Below are positions 7,945 to 18,554 of a stretch of 64,000 nucleotides of DNA, one piece after another (within the stretch, counting starts at the first letter, position 1; every line of letters starts with the position of its first letter). This DNA comes from Rhodococcus pseudokoreensis (lineage in GTDB: Bacteria; Actinomycetota; Actinomycetes; Mycobacteriales; Mycobacteriaceae), in contig NZ_CP070619.1 of NCBI RefSeq assembly GCF_017068395.1, forward strand, positions 682,001-746,000, given 5' to 3'. Below the pieces are notes generated by a model. The model saw nothing but the letters and a program-made list of their open reading frames with translations. It did not search any database and was not told where the DNA came from. The position numbers and the translations under genes were made by a program.

Positions 7945-9054
7945 CTACCGCAGGCCGGTACCGCGCGCGAGGGCGGTGTCGACGAGGGTCGAGACGAGGG
8001 TGCCGTAGTCGACGCCCACCGCGTCCCACATGCGCGGGTACATCGAGATCGACGTGAATCCCGGCATGGTGTTGATCTCGTTGATCACCGGGCCGTCCTC
8101 GGTGACGAAGAAGTCGACGCGCGCGAGTCCCTGGCAGTCGAGCGCGGAGAATGCGCGCACCGCGAGTTCGCGGATCTCGTCGCTGACCGAGTCCTCGAGT
8201 TTCGCGGGCACGTCGAACTCGCACACGTCGTCGAGGTATTTGCTGTCGAAGTCGTAGAACGCCTCGTCGTCTTCGTCGGTGCCTTCCGGCATCCGGATCT
8301 CGGCGATGACGCTGGCCCGCACCTCGCCGTCCGGGAACTCGAGGACTCCGCACTCGACCTCGCGGCCGTGGATCCCCGATTCGACGATCACCTTGGGATC
8401 GTGCCTGCGAGCGTGGGTGATGGCGTCGTCGAGTGTGGCCCAGTCGGCCACCCGGGTGATGCCGATGGACGACCCGCCGCGGGCAGGTTTCACGAACACC
8501 GGGAGGTGGAGGCGCGACTTCTGTTCGTCGGTCAGCGTGGCGGTGCCGGGGCGCAGGACGACCTGGAACCCGATCGGCAGGCCTTCCGCGGCGAGCAGTT
8601 TCTTCGTGAATTCCTTGTCCATGCCTGCCGCGCTCGCGAGCACGCCGGGACCGACGTACGGGACACCGGCGAGTTCGAGCAGGCCCTGGATGGTGCCGTC
8701 CTCGCCGTAGGCGCCGTGCAGGACAGGGAAGACGACGTCGACGGACGCCAGGATCTTGCCCGCTTCGCCGTCGTCGAGGGCGACGAGGTCGCCGGACCGT
8801 GTCGGATCGGCGGTGAGCGCCAGTGCGGACCCGTCGGCATCGACGCTGGGCAGCGCGCGGCCGCGGATGGACAGCGTCTCGGGGTCGGTGGAGCCGAGAA
8901 CCCACGAACCCTCGGTGGTGATGCCGATCGGCACCACCTCGTACCGTTCCGGGTCGAGGTTCCTCAGGACGCTTCCGGCCGACACACAGGACACGGAATG
9001 CTCGTTGCTGCGGCCACCGAAGATGACGGCTACCCGGGTACGCGGTTTACTCAC
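7945..9054 (-). CDS. ddl: D-alanine--D-alanine ligase
   Basis: Ddl makes the D-Ala-D-Ala dipeptide of peptidoglycan in the cytoplasm. The 369-residue protein has the N-terminal [15 protein letters not shown] motif, the central ATP-grasp [11 protein letters not shown] and the C-terminal metal site [13 protein letters not shown] at 9054 ([14 protein letters not shown]) is chosen because TACGGT lies exactly 7 bases upstream, the leaderless arrangement seen repeatedly in this window; an in-frame codon at 9084 would lie upstream of that box. Mycobacterial homologues occupy the same place beside gpsA. Confidence 0.95.
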   Translation of the reverse strand: MSKPRTRVAVIFGGRSNEHSVSCVSAGSVLRNLDPERYEVVPIGITTEGSWVLGSTDPETLSIRGRALPSVDADGSALALTADPTRSGDLVALDDGEAGKILASVDVVFPVLHGAYGEDGTIQGLLELAGVPYVGPGVLASAAGMDKEFTKKLLAAEGLPIGFQVVLRPGTATLTDEQKSRLHLPVFVKPARGGSSIGITRVADWATLDDAITHARRHDPKVIVESGIHGREVECGVLEFPDGEVRASVIAEIRMPEGTDEDDEAFYDFDSKYLDDVCEFDVPAKLEDSVSDEIRELAVRAFSALDCQGLARVDFFVTEDGPVINEINTMPGFTSISMYPRMWDAVGVDYGTLVSTLVDTALARGTGLR

Positions 9055-9061
9055 GACACAA

Positions 9062-9067
9062 ACCGTA
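9062..9067 (-). promoter_or_regulatory. -10 box of the leaderless ddl promoter
   Basis: The minus strand reads TACGGT, 7 bases before GTG at 9054; no Shine-Dalgarno site is present. Confidence 0.55.
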
Positions 9068-9149
9068 CCGTCGCCGTGACCCACTCACCGCACCCACCTC
9101 TCCTCACGTTTTCTTCGCCGACCTCAGGACACGACGGGCGGCACGCACG

Positions 9150-10283
9150 TCACAATGCGGACAATGCACTCTCGAGATCGGCGACGAGGTCGTCGGTGTC
9201 CTCGATTCCACACGAGAGCCGCACGAACCCGTCGGGCACGGGGTCACCCCATCGGGCCCGGCGGTCGGCGGTCGTGTGGATACCCCCGAAACTCGTCGCC
9301 GGTACGAGGAGGTCGCTGCCGGCCACGAGCCGGTGGAACTGTTCGGCGGAGTCCACCTCGAACGTCACCAGCCCGCCGAACCGGCTCATCTGCCCGGCGG
9401 CGACGGCATGCGCGGGATCACCCGGCAGCCCCGGGTACCGGACGCGGTGGGCCGCCGGGTGCGTCTCCAGCAGGGCCGCGAGCGCCAGGGCGTTGGCGCA
9501 TTGCCGCTCGAATCGCAGCCCCGCCGTTCCGAGGCTCCGGTGGGCGAGCCACGTCTCGAACGGGCCCAGCACCGTGCCCGACAGCGCCCTCTCGCGTTCC
9601 ATGCCGGCCAGGAAGTCGGCGTCCGACGCGGCGATATACCCCATGAGCAGATCACTGTGCCCGCTCAAAGTCTTTGTGCCACTCGCGACTACCACGTCTG
9701 CGCCCAGCTCGAGCGGTTGCTGGCCGAGCGGGGTGGCGGTCGTGTTGTCCACCACGAGAACGGCGCCCGCGTTCGCGCACTGCTCGGACACGATCCGCAG
9801 ATCCACCACGTCCAGGGACGGGTTGGCCGGCGTCTCGGCCACCACGACCGTCGTCCCCTCGGCGGAGGCCAGCAGTGCGTCGGCCGCCTCGCCGGCCATG
9901 TCGACGGTCCGCAGTTCGTGCACGGTGATGCCCATCGGCTCCAGACGCTCCCGCGCGTACGCGCGCACCTGGTAGTAGCCGTCGGACGGCACGACAACCG
10001 TGTCGCCTGCGGTGAGCAGACTCCGCAGCACGACGGTGATCGCCGACATCCCGGAGCCCACGACGAGCGCGCCCGCGGCGCCCTCGAGCGTCGCCAGTGC
10101 CGATTCGAGGTCACGCCAGCCCGGGTTGGAGGCGCGCGCATAGGTGTCGGATTCGCTCCCCTCGTCCGAGCTCAGCTGGTACGGCGCCGCGAACACCGGA
10201 CCCCTCTGCATCGGGGAACCGGGAACCTGCTCTGCTGCAACGGCTTTGACGCAGCGGGTCGAATCTCCACTCACGTGCGTCAC
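9150..10283 (-). CDS. Cystathionine gamma-lyase/synthase family PLP enzyme
   Basis: 377 residues of the Cys/Met-metabolism PLP family. The PLP lysine is in [16 protein letters not shown], and the aromatic and phosphate-binding region [13 protein letters not shown] lies near the N terminus. Members catalyse gamma- or beta-eliminations or replacements on cystathionine, homoserine esters or methionine, and I cannot assign the exact reaction. GTG at 10283 overlaps the gpsA stop by four bases (GTGA), indicating translational coupling with a phospholipid-precursor gene, an association with no obvious metabolic logic. A second GTG at 10274 is a possible alternative start. Confidence 0.85.
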   Translation of the reverse strand: MTHVSGDSTRCVKAVAAEQVPGSPMQRGPVFAAPYQLSSDEGSESDTYARASNPGWRDLESALATLEGAAGALVVGSGMSAITVVLRSLLTAGDTVVVPSDGYYQVRAYARERLEPMGITVHELRTVDMAGEAADALLASAEGTTVVVAETPANPSLDVVDLRIVSEQCANAGAVLVVDNTTATPLGQQPLELGADVVVASGTKTLSGHSDLLMGYIAASDADFLAGMERERALSGTVLGPFETWLAHRSLGTAGLRFERQCANALALAALLETHPAAHRVRYPGLPGDPAHAVAAGQMSRFGGLVTFEVDSAEQFHRLVAGSDLLVPATSFGGIHTTADRRARWGDPVPDGFVRLSCGIEDTDDLVADLESALSAL

Positions 10284-11278
10284 TCCGGCTTCGTGCGGCG
10301 GCCGAGCAGCTGTCCGATCGCATCCTGCACCGCGAGCCCCTCGTGGCACACCCGGTGCACGGCGTCGGTCAGCGGCATCTCGACGTCGTAGCTGGAGGCC
10401 AGAGCCCGCACCGACGAGCACGATTTGACGCCCTCGGCGACCTGACCGTGGGTGGCCGCCTGGGCGCTCTCGATCGATCCACCCTGACCGAGACGTTCCC
10501 CGAACGACCGATTCCGGGACAGGGGCGACGTGCACGTGGCGACCAGATCGCCCACCCCGGCGAGACCCGCGAGGGTGGCTGGTTTCGCACCGAGCGCAAC
10601 TCCGAGCCGGATGATCTCGGCGAGACCGCGAGTGATGATGCTCGCAATCGTGTTCTCGCCCAATCCGATTCCCGATGCCATACCGCAGGCGAGGGCGATG
10701 ACGTTCTTGCAGGCGCCGCCGATCTCGCACCCGATGACATCCGAATTCGTGTACGGCCGGAAGTATCCGGTGGCCGAGGCCTTCTGCAGTTCCAGCGCCC
10801 GCGTCGAATCCGTGCACGCGACGACCGTGGCCGCCGGCTGACCGATCGCGATCTCCCGGGCCAGATTGGGCCCGGACAGCACGGCGACGCGTCCCGGATC
10901 CGCGCCGGTGACCTGAATGATCACCTGACTCATCCGCATGAGGGTGCCGGTTTCGATGCCCTTGGCGAGACTCAGCATCGTCGCGTTCGCGGGGATCATC
11001 GGACTCCAGACCTGCAGGTTGTCGCGCAGGGACTGCGACGGCACCGCGAGGACGACGATGTCCGCGCCGTCGAGCGCGGCCCGCGCATCGTCGGTGGCGG
11101 TCAACGACGGAGGCAGGGCGATGCCCGGCAGGTAGTCCGCGTTCTCGTGCCGCGTCACGATCGATTCGGCGACCTCGGCGCGTCGCGCCCACATGGTGAC
11201 ATCGGTCCCGGCGTCGGCCAGGACCTTCGCAAATGCAGTCCCCCATGAACCCGCTCCCAGTACCGCAGCCTTGCTCAC
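10280..11278 (-). CDS. gpsA: Glycerol-3-phosphate dehydrogenase [NAD(P)+]
   Basis: 332 residues. The enzyme reduces dihydroxyacetone phosphate to sn-glycerol-3-phosphate for phospholipid synthesis. The N-terminal Rossmann motif is [26 protein letters not shown], the active-site Lys region ([12 protein letters not shown]) and [12 protein letters not shown] of the substrate site are all present. The start is GTG at 11278 ([10 protein letters not shown]) with GAGGGG about 6 bases upstream. It heads a coupled pair with the PLP enzyme gene. Confidence 0.95.
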   Translation of the reverse strand: MSKAAVLGAGSWGTAFAKVLADAGTDVTMWARRAEVAESIVTRHENADYLPGIALPPSLTATDDARAALDGADIVVLAVPSQSLRDNLQVWSPMIPANATMLSLAKGIETGTLMRMSQVIIQVTGADPGRVAVLSGPNLAREIAIGQPAATVVACTDSTRALELQKASATGYFRPYTNSDVIGCEIGGACKNVIALACGMASGIGLGENTIASIITRGLAEIIRLGVALGAKPATLAGLAGVGDLVATCTSPLSRNRSFGERLGQGGSIESAQAATHGQVAEGVKSCSSVRALASSYDVEMPLTDAVHRVCHEGLAVQDAIGQLLGRRTKPE

Positions 11279-11428
11279 ACAGCCCCCTCGTCGTTCGTTA
11301 CCCGATGCGTCGCCCACAGTATTGCCGATGCCGAGGTCGGGCGCCGCCCCGCTACCGAACTCGTTCGCTGCTCAGCCCCGACCCGGGCGTCCGGCGCACC
11401 ACCCGGCGCGGGCTGGCAAGATATCCGC

Positions 11429-12151
11429 ATGAGCACAGCGACCCGATCCGTGGCGCCGCGCGCGCACGTACTCGTCGCGGTGAAGGAACTCCACGCGGCC
11501 AAGACGCGACTGTCGGGCGTCTTCGACACGGACGACCGCACCGGACTGGTGCTGTCGATGCTGCGCGACACTCTGGCCGTCGTCAGCGACGTCGCGACGG
11601 TCGTCGGTGTCACCGTGGTCACGCCGGATCCCGCGGTGGCCCGGCTCGCACGCAGCGTCGGCGCGCACGTCTACGCCGACCCAGCCCCCGTCGCCGCCGA
11701 AAGTCGTCCGGAGGAGAGCGGCACCGAGCACGGTCTCAACGCGGCACTGGCCGCCGCGGCCGAGCACGTCCGCCGCAACGAGAGCGGAGTCGACGTCGTC
11801 GCACTGCAGGCCGACCTTCCGTCACTGCGCGGCGGCGAATTCGGCGAAGCACTCGCCGCGGCGAGAACCGGCGGCAGGTCGGTGGTCGTCGACCATCACG
11901 GCACCGGAACGGCCGCACTGTTCTCCTGCGACCCGGCGATTCCCCTCGATCCCCGGTTCGGACCGGGATCGGCGAGGCGGCATCTCGACTCCGGGGCCCG
12001 TCCTCTCGACGGCTACTGGCCAGGGCTGCGGACCGACGTCGACACCGCCGACGATCTCGATGCCGCGCAGGCTCTCGGCGTCGGACCTGCGACGCGTGCC
12101 GCCCTCGACGCGCTCGAGCACACCCCACCCTCGCGCTGCGGAAACGAATAG
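11429..12151 (+). CDS. fbiD: Phosphoenolpyruvate/2-phospholactate guanylyltransferase (CofC/FbiD)
   Basis: 240 residues of the CofC family, which activates phosphoenolpyruvate or 2-phospho-L-lactate with GTP for coenzyme F420 synthesis. The nucleotidyltransferase signature is seen as [15 protein letters not shown] at residues 14-28, LQADLPSL in the middle and [10 protein letters not shown] near the C terminus. ATG at 11429 lacks a Shine-Dalgarno site; CAAGAT lies 6 bases upstream, so it may be leaderless. It lies directly before ppk in the same direction, 68 bases away. In actinobacteria the substrate is thought to be phosphoenolpyruvate. Confidence 0.9.
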   Translation: MSTATRSVAPRAHVLVAVKELHAAKTRLSGVFDTDDRTGLVLSMLRDTLAVVSDVATVVGVTVVTPDPAVARLARSVGAHVYADPAPVAAESRPEESGTEHGLNAALAAAAEHVRRNESGVDVVALQADLPSLRGGEFGEALAAARTGGRSVVVDHHGTGTAALFSCDPAIPLDPRFGPGSARRHLDSGARPLDGYWPGLRTDVDTADDLDAAQALGVGPATRAALDALEHTPPSRCGNE

Positions 12152-12219
12152 CCCGCGCACGCCGTGTGAATTTGCCCCATCGATTGTCCGCGGCCGAATT
12201 CTCGAGGGATGATCGTGGG

Positions 12220-14424
12220 GTGAGCAACCGAGAAGCACTCGATCACCCGACCGACGTCGACGGAAAGAACGGAACCCGCGACGGGATCGTGACGGCCAAC
12301 CCCACGAACGTTCCGATGGCTCCCCCCGCTGCGACGAGTGCCCTCACGAGCGCGCTGACGGACGGGCTCCCCGAAGATCGTTACCTCAACCGTGAACTCA
12401 GTTGGCTCGATTTCAACGCCCGGGTGCTCGCCCTCGCCGAGGACACGTCGCTGCCGCTGCTCGAGCGCGCCAAGTTCCTCGCCATCTTCGCGTCCAATCT
12501 GGACGAATTCTTCATGGTCCGGGTCGCGGGACTCAAGCGCCGCGACGAGACCGGCCTGTCCGTGCGATCCGCCGACGGCCTCTCCCCTCGCGAGCAACTC
12601 TCCCTGATCGCGACCCGCACCCAGGAGATCTCGGAGAAGGCCGCGCGGGTGTTCCTCGACTCCGTTCGTCCTGCGCTTGCCGCCGAAGGGATCTCCATCA
12701 TCGGATGGGACGAACTCACCGACGACGACCGCGAGCGACTGTCGGTGCATTTCCAGGACCAGATCTTCCCGGTGCTCACCCCACTCGCCGTCGACCATGC
12801 CCACCCGTTCCCGTACATCAGCGGCCTGAGTCTCAACCTCGCCGTGACGGTGAAGGATGCGCTCACCGGTGGCGAACACTTTGCGAGGGTCAAGGTTCCG
12901 GACAACGTGGGACGGTTCGTCCGCGTCCGCCGCGACGAGACACCGTCCTCCATCGACGCGTTCCTGCCCCTGGAAGATCTGATCTCCGCTCACCTCGACA
13001 TGCTGTTCCCGGGCATGGAGATCGTGGAGCACCATGCCTTCCGCATCACGCGCAACGCCGATTTCGAGGTCGAGGAAGACCGCGACGAGGATCTTCTGCA
13101 GGCCCTCGAGCGTGAATTGGCGCGCCGCCGCTTCGGTTCCCCGGTGCGACTCGAGGTCGCGGACGACATGACCGAGCACATGCTCGACCTTCTCCTGCGC
13201 GAACTCGACGTCGATCCCGGCGACGTCATCCAGGTGCCCGGACTGCTGGATCTGTCGTGCCTCTGGCAGGTGTACGCGGTCGACCGGCCCGCGCTCAAGG
13301 ACGCTCCGTTCGTGCCGGCAACGCATCCGGCGTTCGGCGAGCGGGAAACACCGAAGAGCGTCTTCTCGACCCTCCGCGACGGCGACGTCCTGGTCCACCA
13401 CCCGTACGACTCGTTCTCCACGAGCGTGCAGCGCTTCATCGAGCAGGCCGCCGCCGACCCTCAGGTCCTGGCGATCAAGCAGACCCTCTACCGCACGTCC
13501 GGCGACTCCCCCATCGTCGACGCATTGATCACCGCCGCCGAGGCGGGCAAACAGGTTGTGGCACTGGTCGAGATCAAGGCGCGGTTCGACGAGCAGGCGA
13601 ACATCAAGTGGGCCCGCAAGCTCGAACACGCGGGTGTGCACGTGGTGTACGGGCTGGTCGGGCTCAAGACCCACTGCAAGACGTGCCTCGTCGTCCGCCG
13701 CGAAGGGTCCACCATCAGGCGTTACTGCCACATCGGCACCGGCAACTACAACCCGAAGACGGCCCGGCTGTACGAAGACATCGGTCTGCTCACCGCGGCG
13801 CCGGAGATCGGCGCCGACCTCACGGACCTGTTCAATTCGCTCACCGGCTACTCGCGGAAGACGCAGTATCGCAACCTCCTCGTCGCGCCGTACGGTGTGC
13901 GCCGGGGAATCATCGAGCGGATCGACGGTGAGATTGCGCACAAGTTGCGGGGTGAAGACGCCGGAATCCTCCTGAAGGCCAACGCCTTGGTCGACGAACA
14001 GGTGATCGACTCGCTCTATCGCGCATCCAAGGCCGGTGTGCCCGTCGAGATCGTCGTGCGTGGCATCTGCGCCCTCAAGCCCGGAGTTCCCGGACTGAGC
14101 GAGAACATCCACGTCCGGTCGATCCTCGGCCGTTTCCTCGAGCACTCGCGAGTCTTCCATTTCCGCGGCGCCGACGAATTCTGGATCGGCAGCGCAGACA
14201 TGATGCACCGCAACCTCGACCGACGCGTCGAGGTCATGGCGCAGGTGAAGGATCCTCGCCTCACCGCTCAGATCGGCGACATCGTCGACTCGGCGCTCGA
14301 TCCCGTCACGCGGTGCTGGGTGCTCGGGCCCGACGGCCGGTGGGTTCCGTCGCCGGCACACGGCGAGGAGGTACGCGACCACCAGGAGGCCATGATGCGT
14401 AAACGAATGGGCACCGGATCCTGA
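12220..14424 (+). CDS. ppk: Polyphosphate kinase 1
   Basis: 734 residues, normal for PPK1, which polymerises the gamma phosphate of ATP into polyphosphate at the membrane. The order is the N-terminal [14 protein letters not shown] domain, the [10 protein letters not shown] region and two phospholipase-D-like C domains. The latter carry the autophosphorylated His motif [19 protein letters not shown] and the second conserved block [15 protein letters not shown] at 12220 was chosen because the frame upstream is only a shadow of fbiD; GATGAT lies 6 bases before it, compatible with a leaderless start. The first 50 residues are poorly conserved. mutT1 follows after 35 bases. Confidence 0.95.
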   Translation: MSNREALDHPTDVDGKNGTRDGIVTANPTNVPMAPPAATSALTSALTDGLPEDRYLNRELSWLDFNARVLALAEDTSLPLLERAKFLAIFASNLDEFFMVRVAGLKRRDETGLSVRSADGLSPREQLSLIATRTQEISEKAARVFLDSVRPALAAEGISIIGWDELTDDDRERLSVHFQDQIFPVLTPLAVDHAHPFPYISGLSLNLAVTVKDALTGGEHFARVKVPDNVGRFVRVRRDETPSSIDAFLPLEDLISAHLDMLFPGMEIVEHHAFRITRNADFEVEEDRDEDLLQALERELARRRFGSPVRLEVADDMTEHMLDLLLRELDVDPGDVIQVPGLLDLSCLWQVYAVDRPALKDAPFVPATHPAFGERETPKSVFSTLRDGDVLVHHPYDSFSTSVQRFIEQAAADPQVLAIKQTLYRTSGDSPIVDALITAAEAGKQVVALVEIKARFDEQANIKWARKLEHAGVHVVYGLVGLKTHCKTCLVVRREGSTIRRYCHIGTGNYNPKTARLYEDIGLLTAAPEIGADLTDLFNSLTGYSRKTQYRNLLVAPYGVRRGIIERIDGEIAHKLRGEDAGILLKANALVDEQVIDSLYRASKAGVPVEIVVRGICALKPGVPGLSENIHVRSILGRFLEHSRVFHFRGADEFWIGSADMMHRNLDRRVEVMAQVKDPRLTAQIGDIVDSALDPVTRCWVLGPDGRWVPSPAHGEEVRDHQEAMMRKRMGTGS

Positions 14425-14459
14425 TCGCGGCGCACCCGCGGCAGTAGGGAAGGAACTCG

Positions 14460-15395
14460 GTGAGCAGCACATCCGGCAAACCGGTCAAAGCCAATATCTT
14501 CGCGGCGGGAGCAGTGCTGTGGCGAAAGTCTCCCGAGAATCCCGACGAGATCGAGATCGCGGTCATTCACCGGCCCAAATATGAGGACTGGTCGTTTCCC
14601 AAGGGAAAACTCGACCCCGGTGAAACCGCTGTGGTGGCAGCACTGCGCGAGGTGGAAGAAGAGACGGGTATTCGCGGGCGCCTCGGCAGGCATCTCGGCG
14701 CGTTGACCTATCCGATTCCCGGGCACCGCCGGTTGAAACGAGTCGAATACTGGGCGGCCGAGGCCCGCGCCGGCGAATTCGTCGCCAACAGCGAAGTGGA
14801 CGTGATGCGGTGGCTTCCGGTACCGGAGGTGGCCGATCAGCTGTCCTATCCCATGGATCGCAAGATGCTCCGCCGGTTCACGGCTGGGCCGCCCGACACC
14901 GCGACCGTGCTGCTGGTGCGGCATGCCAAGGCGGGAAGCCGGAAACGGTACAAGGGCGACGACGCGACCCGGCCCCTGGACGCGAACGGCGTACTGCAGG
15001 CCGACGCGCTCGTAGCCCAGCTCGAGGCGTTCGGGGCCACCGACATCACGTCGGCCGATCGGACGCGGTGCACGCAGACGGTCGACCCGCTGGCTCGCGC
15101 GCTGGACACGACCGTCCGGTTGGATCCGCTGCTGTCCGAGGAGAGTTACACCGCCGACCCGGCAGCCACCCGTACCCGCGTCCGCAAGATCGCCGCGCTC
15201 GGCGGGGTTCAGGTGATCTGCAGTCAGGGCGGCGTCATTCCCGATCTGCTCGACTGGTGGGCGGACATCGACGGCGTCGCACTACCCCCGGCACGGAACA
15301 GGAAGGCGAGCACCTGGGTGCTCTCCCTGTCCGGGGGCAAACTCATCGCCGCCGACCACATCGACAGCCCTCTGCCTCCCACGCGGAAGGACTGA
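14460..15395 (+). CDS. mutT1: Two-domain Nudix hydrolase / histidine phosphatase
   Basis: 311 residues. The N-terminal Nudix domain has the box GKLDPGETAVVAALREVEEE with its TGI tail at about residues 54-76. The C-terminal histidine-phosphatase domain starts with TVLLVRHAKAG near residue 151. The mycobacterial MutT1 of this architecture hydrolyses 8-oxo-guanine nucleotides and diadenosine polyphosphates. GTG at 14460 follows AGGGAAGGA at 7-8 bases. It is close behind ppk and was likely cotranscribed with it; a 15-bp hairpin separates it from the convergent hupB. Confidence 0.93.
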   Translation: MSSTSGKPVKANIFAAGAVLWRKSPENPDEIEIAVIHRPKYEDWSFPKGKLDPGETAVVAALREVEEETGIRGRLGRHLGALTYPIPGHRRLKRVEYWAAEARAGEFVANSEVDVMRWLPVPEVADQLSYPMDRKMLRRFTAGPPDTATVLLVRHAKAGSRKRYKGDDATRPLDANGVLQADALVAQLEAFGATDITSADRTRCTQTVDPLARALDTTVRLDPLLSEESYTADPAATRTRVRKIAALGGVQVICSQGGVIPDLLDWWADIDGVALPPARNRKASTWVLSLSGGKLIAADHIDSPLPPTRKD

Positions 15396-15431
15396 GCGCC
15401 ACCGACCGGATTTCATCCGGGAACGACGACG

Positions 15432-15474
15432 ACACAGACAGGCGCCAACCCCCAGGGTCGGCGCCTGTCTGTGT
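15432..15474. terminator. Bidirectional terminator between mutT1 and hupB
   Basis: A perfect 15-bp stem (ACACAGACAGGCGCC at 15432-15446 with its complement at 15460-15474) and a 13-base loop sit between the convergent stops. Confidence 0.85.
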
Positions 15475-15498
15475 TCGGGAAGACCCGTGTGCGCTGTC

Positions 15499-16197
15499 TT
15501 ACTTGGCGCGCTTCGCGGGAGCCTTCTTCGCTGCCGTCTTCTTTGCAGCCGTCTTGGCCGGAGCCTTCTTGGCCGCAGTCTTCTTCGCAGCCACCGTCTT
15601 GGCGGGAGCGACCTTCTTCGCGACGGTCTTCTTCGCTGCCGCCGTCTTGGCCGGAGCCTTCTTGGCCGCAGTCTTCTTCGCAGCCACCGTCTTGGCGGGA
15701 GCGACCTTCTTCGCGACGGTCTTCTTCGCTGCCGCCGTCTTGGCGGGAGCGACCTTCTTCGCGACGGTCTTCTTCGCTGCCGCGGTCTTGGCCGGTGCAG
15801 CCTTCTTGGCGGCGGTCTTCTTCGCTGCCGTCTTCTTGGCAGCAGCCTTCTTGGCGGCGGCCTTGGTGGCGGGCGCCGCTGCGCCGCGCTTGACTGCCGG
15901 ACCGGTGGCCGGAAGCTTCTGGCCGCCAGCGATAACCGCCTTGAACTGAGCGCCCGGACGGAACGCCGGCACCGACGTCGGCTTGACCTTGACGGTCTCA
16001 CCCGTGCGCGGGTTACGCGCGACACGTGCCGCACGACGCCGCTGCTCGAAGACGCCGAAACCGGTGATGGTCACGCTGTCGCCGCGGTGCACTGCCCGGA
16101 CGATCGTGTCCACGACATGCTCGACAGCTTCCGTTGCCGTGCGCCTGTCCGTGCCCAGTTTCTCGGTCAGAACATCGATGAGCTCTGCCTTATTCAT
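15499..16197 (-). CDS. hupB: HU-type nucleoid protein with long lysine-rich tail
   Basis: 232 residues. Residues 1-90 are a standard HU fold ([37 protein letters not shown]). From about residue 105 a tail of AAKK, PAKT and VAKK motifs resembles histone H1, as in mycobacterial HupB, which compacts DNA and is acetylated and methylated on tail lysines. At DNA level the tail contains an exact 93-bp tandem duplication. The Shine-Dalgarno GGAGGA lies 6 bases before ATG at 16197. A candidate promoter lies at 16270-16299. Confidence 0.96.
   Translation of the reverse strand: MNKAELIDVLTEKLGTDRRTATEAVEHVVDTIVRAVHRGDSVTITGFGVFEQRRRAARVARNPRTGETVKVKPTSVPAFRPGAQFKAVIAGGQKLPATGPAVKRGAAAPATKAAAKKAAAKKTAAKKTAAKKAAPAKTAAAKKTVAKKVAPAKTAAAKKTVAKKVAPAKTVAAKKTAAKKAPAKTAAAKKTVAKKVAPAKTVAAKKTAAKKAPAKTAAKKTAAKKAPAKRAK
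15551..15736 (-). repeat. Exact 93-bp tandem duplication in the hupB tail
   Basis: Bases 15551-15643 and 15644-15736 are identical as read, 31 codons each. A partial third copy of the second half follows from 15737. The duplication keeps the reading frame and adds 31 residues of AAKK/PAKT motifs. Confidence 0.9.
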
Positions 16198-16269
16198 TGA
16201 AATTCCTCCGCGAACTAATGGTCCATCATCGGACCGACTACGAACTACGGTAAACCTGAATACCGCAGG

Positions 16270-16299
16270 AGTCTATGTGCCACGCCAATTCTCAAACAA
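16270..16299 (-). promoter_or_regulatory. Candidate hupB promoter
   Basis: The minus strand has TTGTTT (16294-16299), an 18-base spacer and TAGACT (16270-16275), which predicts a 5' untranslated region of about 65 bases before hupB. Confidence 0.4.
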
Positions 16300-16355
16300 C
16301 GCGGCACCATTCTCAGGAACTTATTATCTGGGAGACAGGGCTCCGATTCCAACTT

Positions 16356-16964
16356 TCAGTCGGCCGAAGTGGGCTCCGGAAGAGTCACAGGTTTCCAAGA
16401 AGGCCTTGCCTTTTCGAACTCGGAAATGGCTTCTACCTGCCGTAATGTCAATCCGATGTCGTCGAGACCCTCGAGCAGACGCCACCGTGTGTAGTCATCA
16501 ATCGCAAAGGGCACCACGGTGGTTCCGGCGGTCACGGTCTTGTTCTCGAGGTCGACGATCAATTCGAGACCGGGCTGTTCGTCGAGCAACTTCCAGAGCA
16601 GTTCGACGTCCGACTGAGACACCTGGGCGGCCAGCAGACCGGCCTTGCCGGCGTTGCCCCGGAAGATGTCCGCGAACCGGGACGCGATCACGACCCGAAA
16701 TCCGAAGTCGGATAGCGCCCACACGGCGTGCTCCCGGGAGGAGCCGGTGCCGAAGTCCGGTCCCGCGACCAGAACGCTGCCCTTGTCGTACGGGGCGACG
16801 TTGAGGACGAAGTCCGGATCGTTCCGCCACGCGGCGAACAGCCCGTCCTCGAAACCGGTGCGGGTCACTCGTTTCAGGTAGACCGCCGGGATGATCTGGT
16901 CCGTGTCCACGTTCGATCGCCGCAGCGGGACGCCGATACCTTTGTGTGTGCTAAAGGATTCCAT
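16356..16964 (-). CDS. leuD: 3-isopropylmalate dehydratase small subunit
   Basis: 202 residues, the normal length of LeuD, the swivelling domain that joins LeuC to isomerise 2- to 3-isopropylmalate in leucine synthesis. [12 protein letters not shown] and [17 protein letters not shown] (substrate-binding loop) are clear. The start is ATG at 16964 with AGGAG 8 bases upstream. It lies 27 bases after leuC in the same operon. No hairpin is seen before the hupB promoter, so some read-through toward hupB is possible. Confidence 0.96.
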   Translation of the reverse strand: MESFSTHKGIGVPLRRSNVDTDQIIPAVYLKRVTRTGFEDGLFAAWRNDPDFVLNVAPYDKGSVLVAGPDFGTGSSREHAVWALSDFGFRVVIASRFADIFRGNAGKAGLLAAQVSQSDVELLWKLLDEQPGLELIVDLENKTVTAGTTVVPFAIDDYTRWRLLEGLDDIGLTLRQVEAISEFEKARPSWKPVTLPEPTSAD

Positions 16965-16991
16965 CGAAAAATCTCCTAAATTCCTTGGGTC

Positions 16992-18404
16992 CTAGGCCAG
17001 ATCTGTCGGCGCGGACAGGGTTCCCCGGACTGCGGTCGCGGCGGCGACCAGCGGCGAAACCAGGTGAGTCCGCCCGCCCTTGCCTTGACGGCCTTCGAAA
17101 TTGCGGTTGGACGTGGAGGCCGAACGCTCGCCGGGCGCGAGCTGATCCGGGTTCATGCCGAGGCACATGGAGCAGCCCGCCTGCCGCCATTCGGCGCCGG
17201 CGGCGGTGAAGATCTCGCCGAGACCCTCCTTTTCGGCCTGGGCGCGCACGCGCATCGAACCCGGCACGATCAGCATCCGGACCCCGTCGGCGACGTGCCG
17301 CCCGCGCAACACGTCGGCCACGGCCCGCAGATCCTCGATCCGGCCGTTGGTGCACGAACCCACGAAAACTGTGTCGATCGCCACGTCACGCAACGGAGTT
17401 CCGGCTTCGAGACCCATGTAGGTCAACGCCTTCTCCGCGGCGTGACGTTCGCTCTCGTCCACGATCTGCTCGGGATCCGGCACGGCCTCGCCGAGCGGCA
17501 GACCCTGGCCCGGGTTGGTGCCCCAGGTCACGAACGGCGTCAGCGTGCTCGCGTCGATGTGGACCTCGTTGTCGAAAACCGCACCCTCGTCGGTCTTCAA
17601 CTGCTCCCAGGCCGCCACCGCGGCGTCCCAGTCGGCGCCCTGCGGCGCGTGGGGGCGTCCCTTGATGAACTCGTAGGTGATCTCGTCGGGGGCGATCATG
17701 CCTGCCCGCGCACCGGCCTCGATGGACATGTTGCAGATGGTCATCCGCGCTTCCATCGACATCTTCCGGATCGCTTCGCCGCGGTACTCCAGGACGTAGC
17801 CCTGGCCTCCGCCGGTTCCGATCTTCGCGATGACGGCCAGAATGAGATCCTTGCTCGTCACGCCTTCGGGCAATTCGCCGTCGACGGTGATCGCCATCGT
17901 CCGGAACGGGCGCAGAGACAACGTCTGCGTCGCCATGACGTGTTCGACCTCACTGGTGCCGATACCCATCGCGATCGCACCGAAGGCGCCGTGGGTGGAC
18001 GTGTGACTGTCGCCGCACACCACGGTCATACCGGGCTGGGTGAGACCGAGTTGCGGGCCGACGACGTGAACGATGCCCTGGTCGATGTTTCCCATCGGGT
18101 GCAACCGGACGCCGAATTCCTCACAGTTGCGCCGGAGCGTGTCGACCTGAGTCTTGGACACGGGGTCGGCGATCGGCTTGTCGATGTCGACGGTGGGGAC
18201 GTTGTGGTCCTCGGTGGCGATCGTCAGGTCGGGCCTGCGGAGCGGGCGCCCCGCCAGCCGAAGTCCGTCGAATGCCTGCGGACTCGTCACTTCGTGAACG
18301 AGATGCAGATCGATGTAGATGAGGTCGGGGTTGTCTCCCTCGCCCCGGACCACGACGTGGTCGTCCCACACCTTCTCTGCCAGGGTGCGTGCTTTGTCGG
18401 CCAT
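16992..18404 (-). CDS. leuC: 3-isopropylmalate dehydratase large subunit
   Basis: 470 residues with the aconitase-type [4Fe-4S] cluster cysteines in GSCTNGR and [10 protein letters not shown]. The substrate motif [15 protein letters not shown] is near residues 130-145. It works with LeuD in leucine synthesis. ATG at 18404 ([13 protein letters not shown]) is preferred over an in-frame GTG at 18413 because AGAGG is placed correctly for the former. It diverges from the IclR gene across 146 bp, which should hold the regulatory sites for both. Confidence 0.96.
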   Translation of the reverse strand: MADKARTLAEKVWDDHVVVRGEGDNPDLIYIDLHLVHEVTSPQAFDGLRLAGRPLRRPDLTIATEDHNVPTVDIDKPIADPVSKTQVDTLRRNCEEFGVRLHPMGNIDQGIVHVVGPQLGLTQPGMTVVCGDSHTSTHGAFGAIAMGIGTSEVEHVMATQTLSLRPFRTMAITVDGELPEGVTSKDLILAVIAKIGTGGGQGYVLEYRGEAIRKMSMEARMTICNMSIEAGARAGMIAPDEITYEFIKGRPHAPQGADWDAAVAAWEQLKTDEGAVFDNEVHIDASTLTPFVTWGTNPGQGLPLGEAVPDPEQIVDESERHAAEKALTYMGLEAGTPLRDVAIDTVFVGSCTNGRIEDLRAVADVLRGRHVADGVRMLIVPGSMRVRAQAEKEGLGEIFTAAGAEWRQAGCSMCLGMNPDQLAPGERSASTSNRNFEGRQGKGGRTHLVSPLVAAATAVRGTLSAPTDLA

Positions 18405-18493
18405 CTTCTCCACCTCTGTGTGTCTCTCGCACCGCGGGCTTCGGGCTGGTCCGCCGTGCGCTTGTTGTCGTTACTGTCTTCCCGGACACGCAC

Positions 18494-18521
18494 TCGACGT
18501 GAGACGAAGGTGCGCTATGAT
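18494..18521 (+). promoter_or_regulatory. Candidate promoter of the leaderless upstream ORF and iclR gene
   Basis: TCGACG (18494-18499), a 16-base spacer and TATGAT (18516-18521). The -10 box ends 6 bases before ATG at 18528, the start of the 8-codon upstream ORF. Confidence 0.5.
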
Positions 18522-18527
18522 CCCAAT

Positions 18528-18554
18528 ATGCGAGAAAGTGGTATCGACCTATGA
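18528..18554 (+). CDS. 8-codon leaderless upstream ORF coupled to the IclR gene
   Basis: ATG at 18528 encodes MRESGIDL and stops with TGA at 18552-18554. That stop overlaps the ATG of the IclR gene by four bases (ATGA). TATGAT lies 6 bases before it, so the transcript probably starts at this ATG. The regulator itself has no good Shine-Dalgarno site, so ribosomes finishing the peptide may reinitiate on it. Ile and Leu are present, but too few to suggest classic attenuation. Function is inferred only from position. Confidence 0.5.
   Translation: MRESGIDL

Noticed and set aside
12013..14472. An 819-codon open frame antisense to ppk
   Set aside because: ppk has complete catalytic motifs and normal length; the antisense frame is low-complexity Arg, Asp, Val and His sequence.
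15530..15860. Repeats resembling a CRISPR or satellite array
   Set aside because: They are the AAKK/PAKT codons of hupB, in frame and without spacers; the 93-bp unit is a coding duplication.
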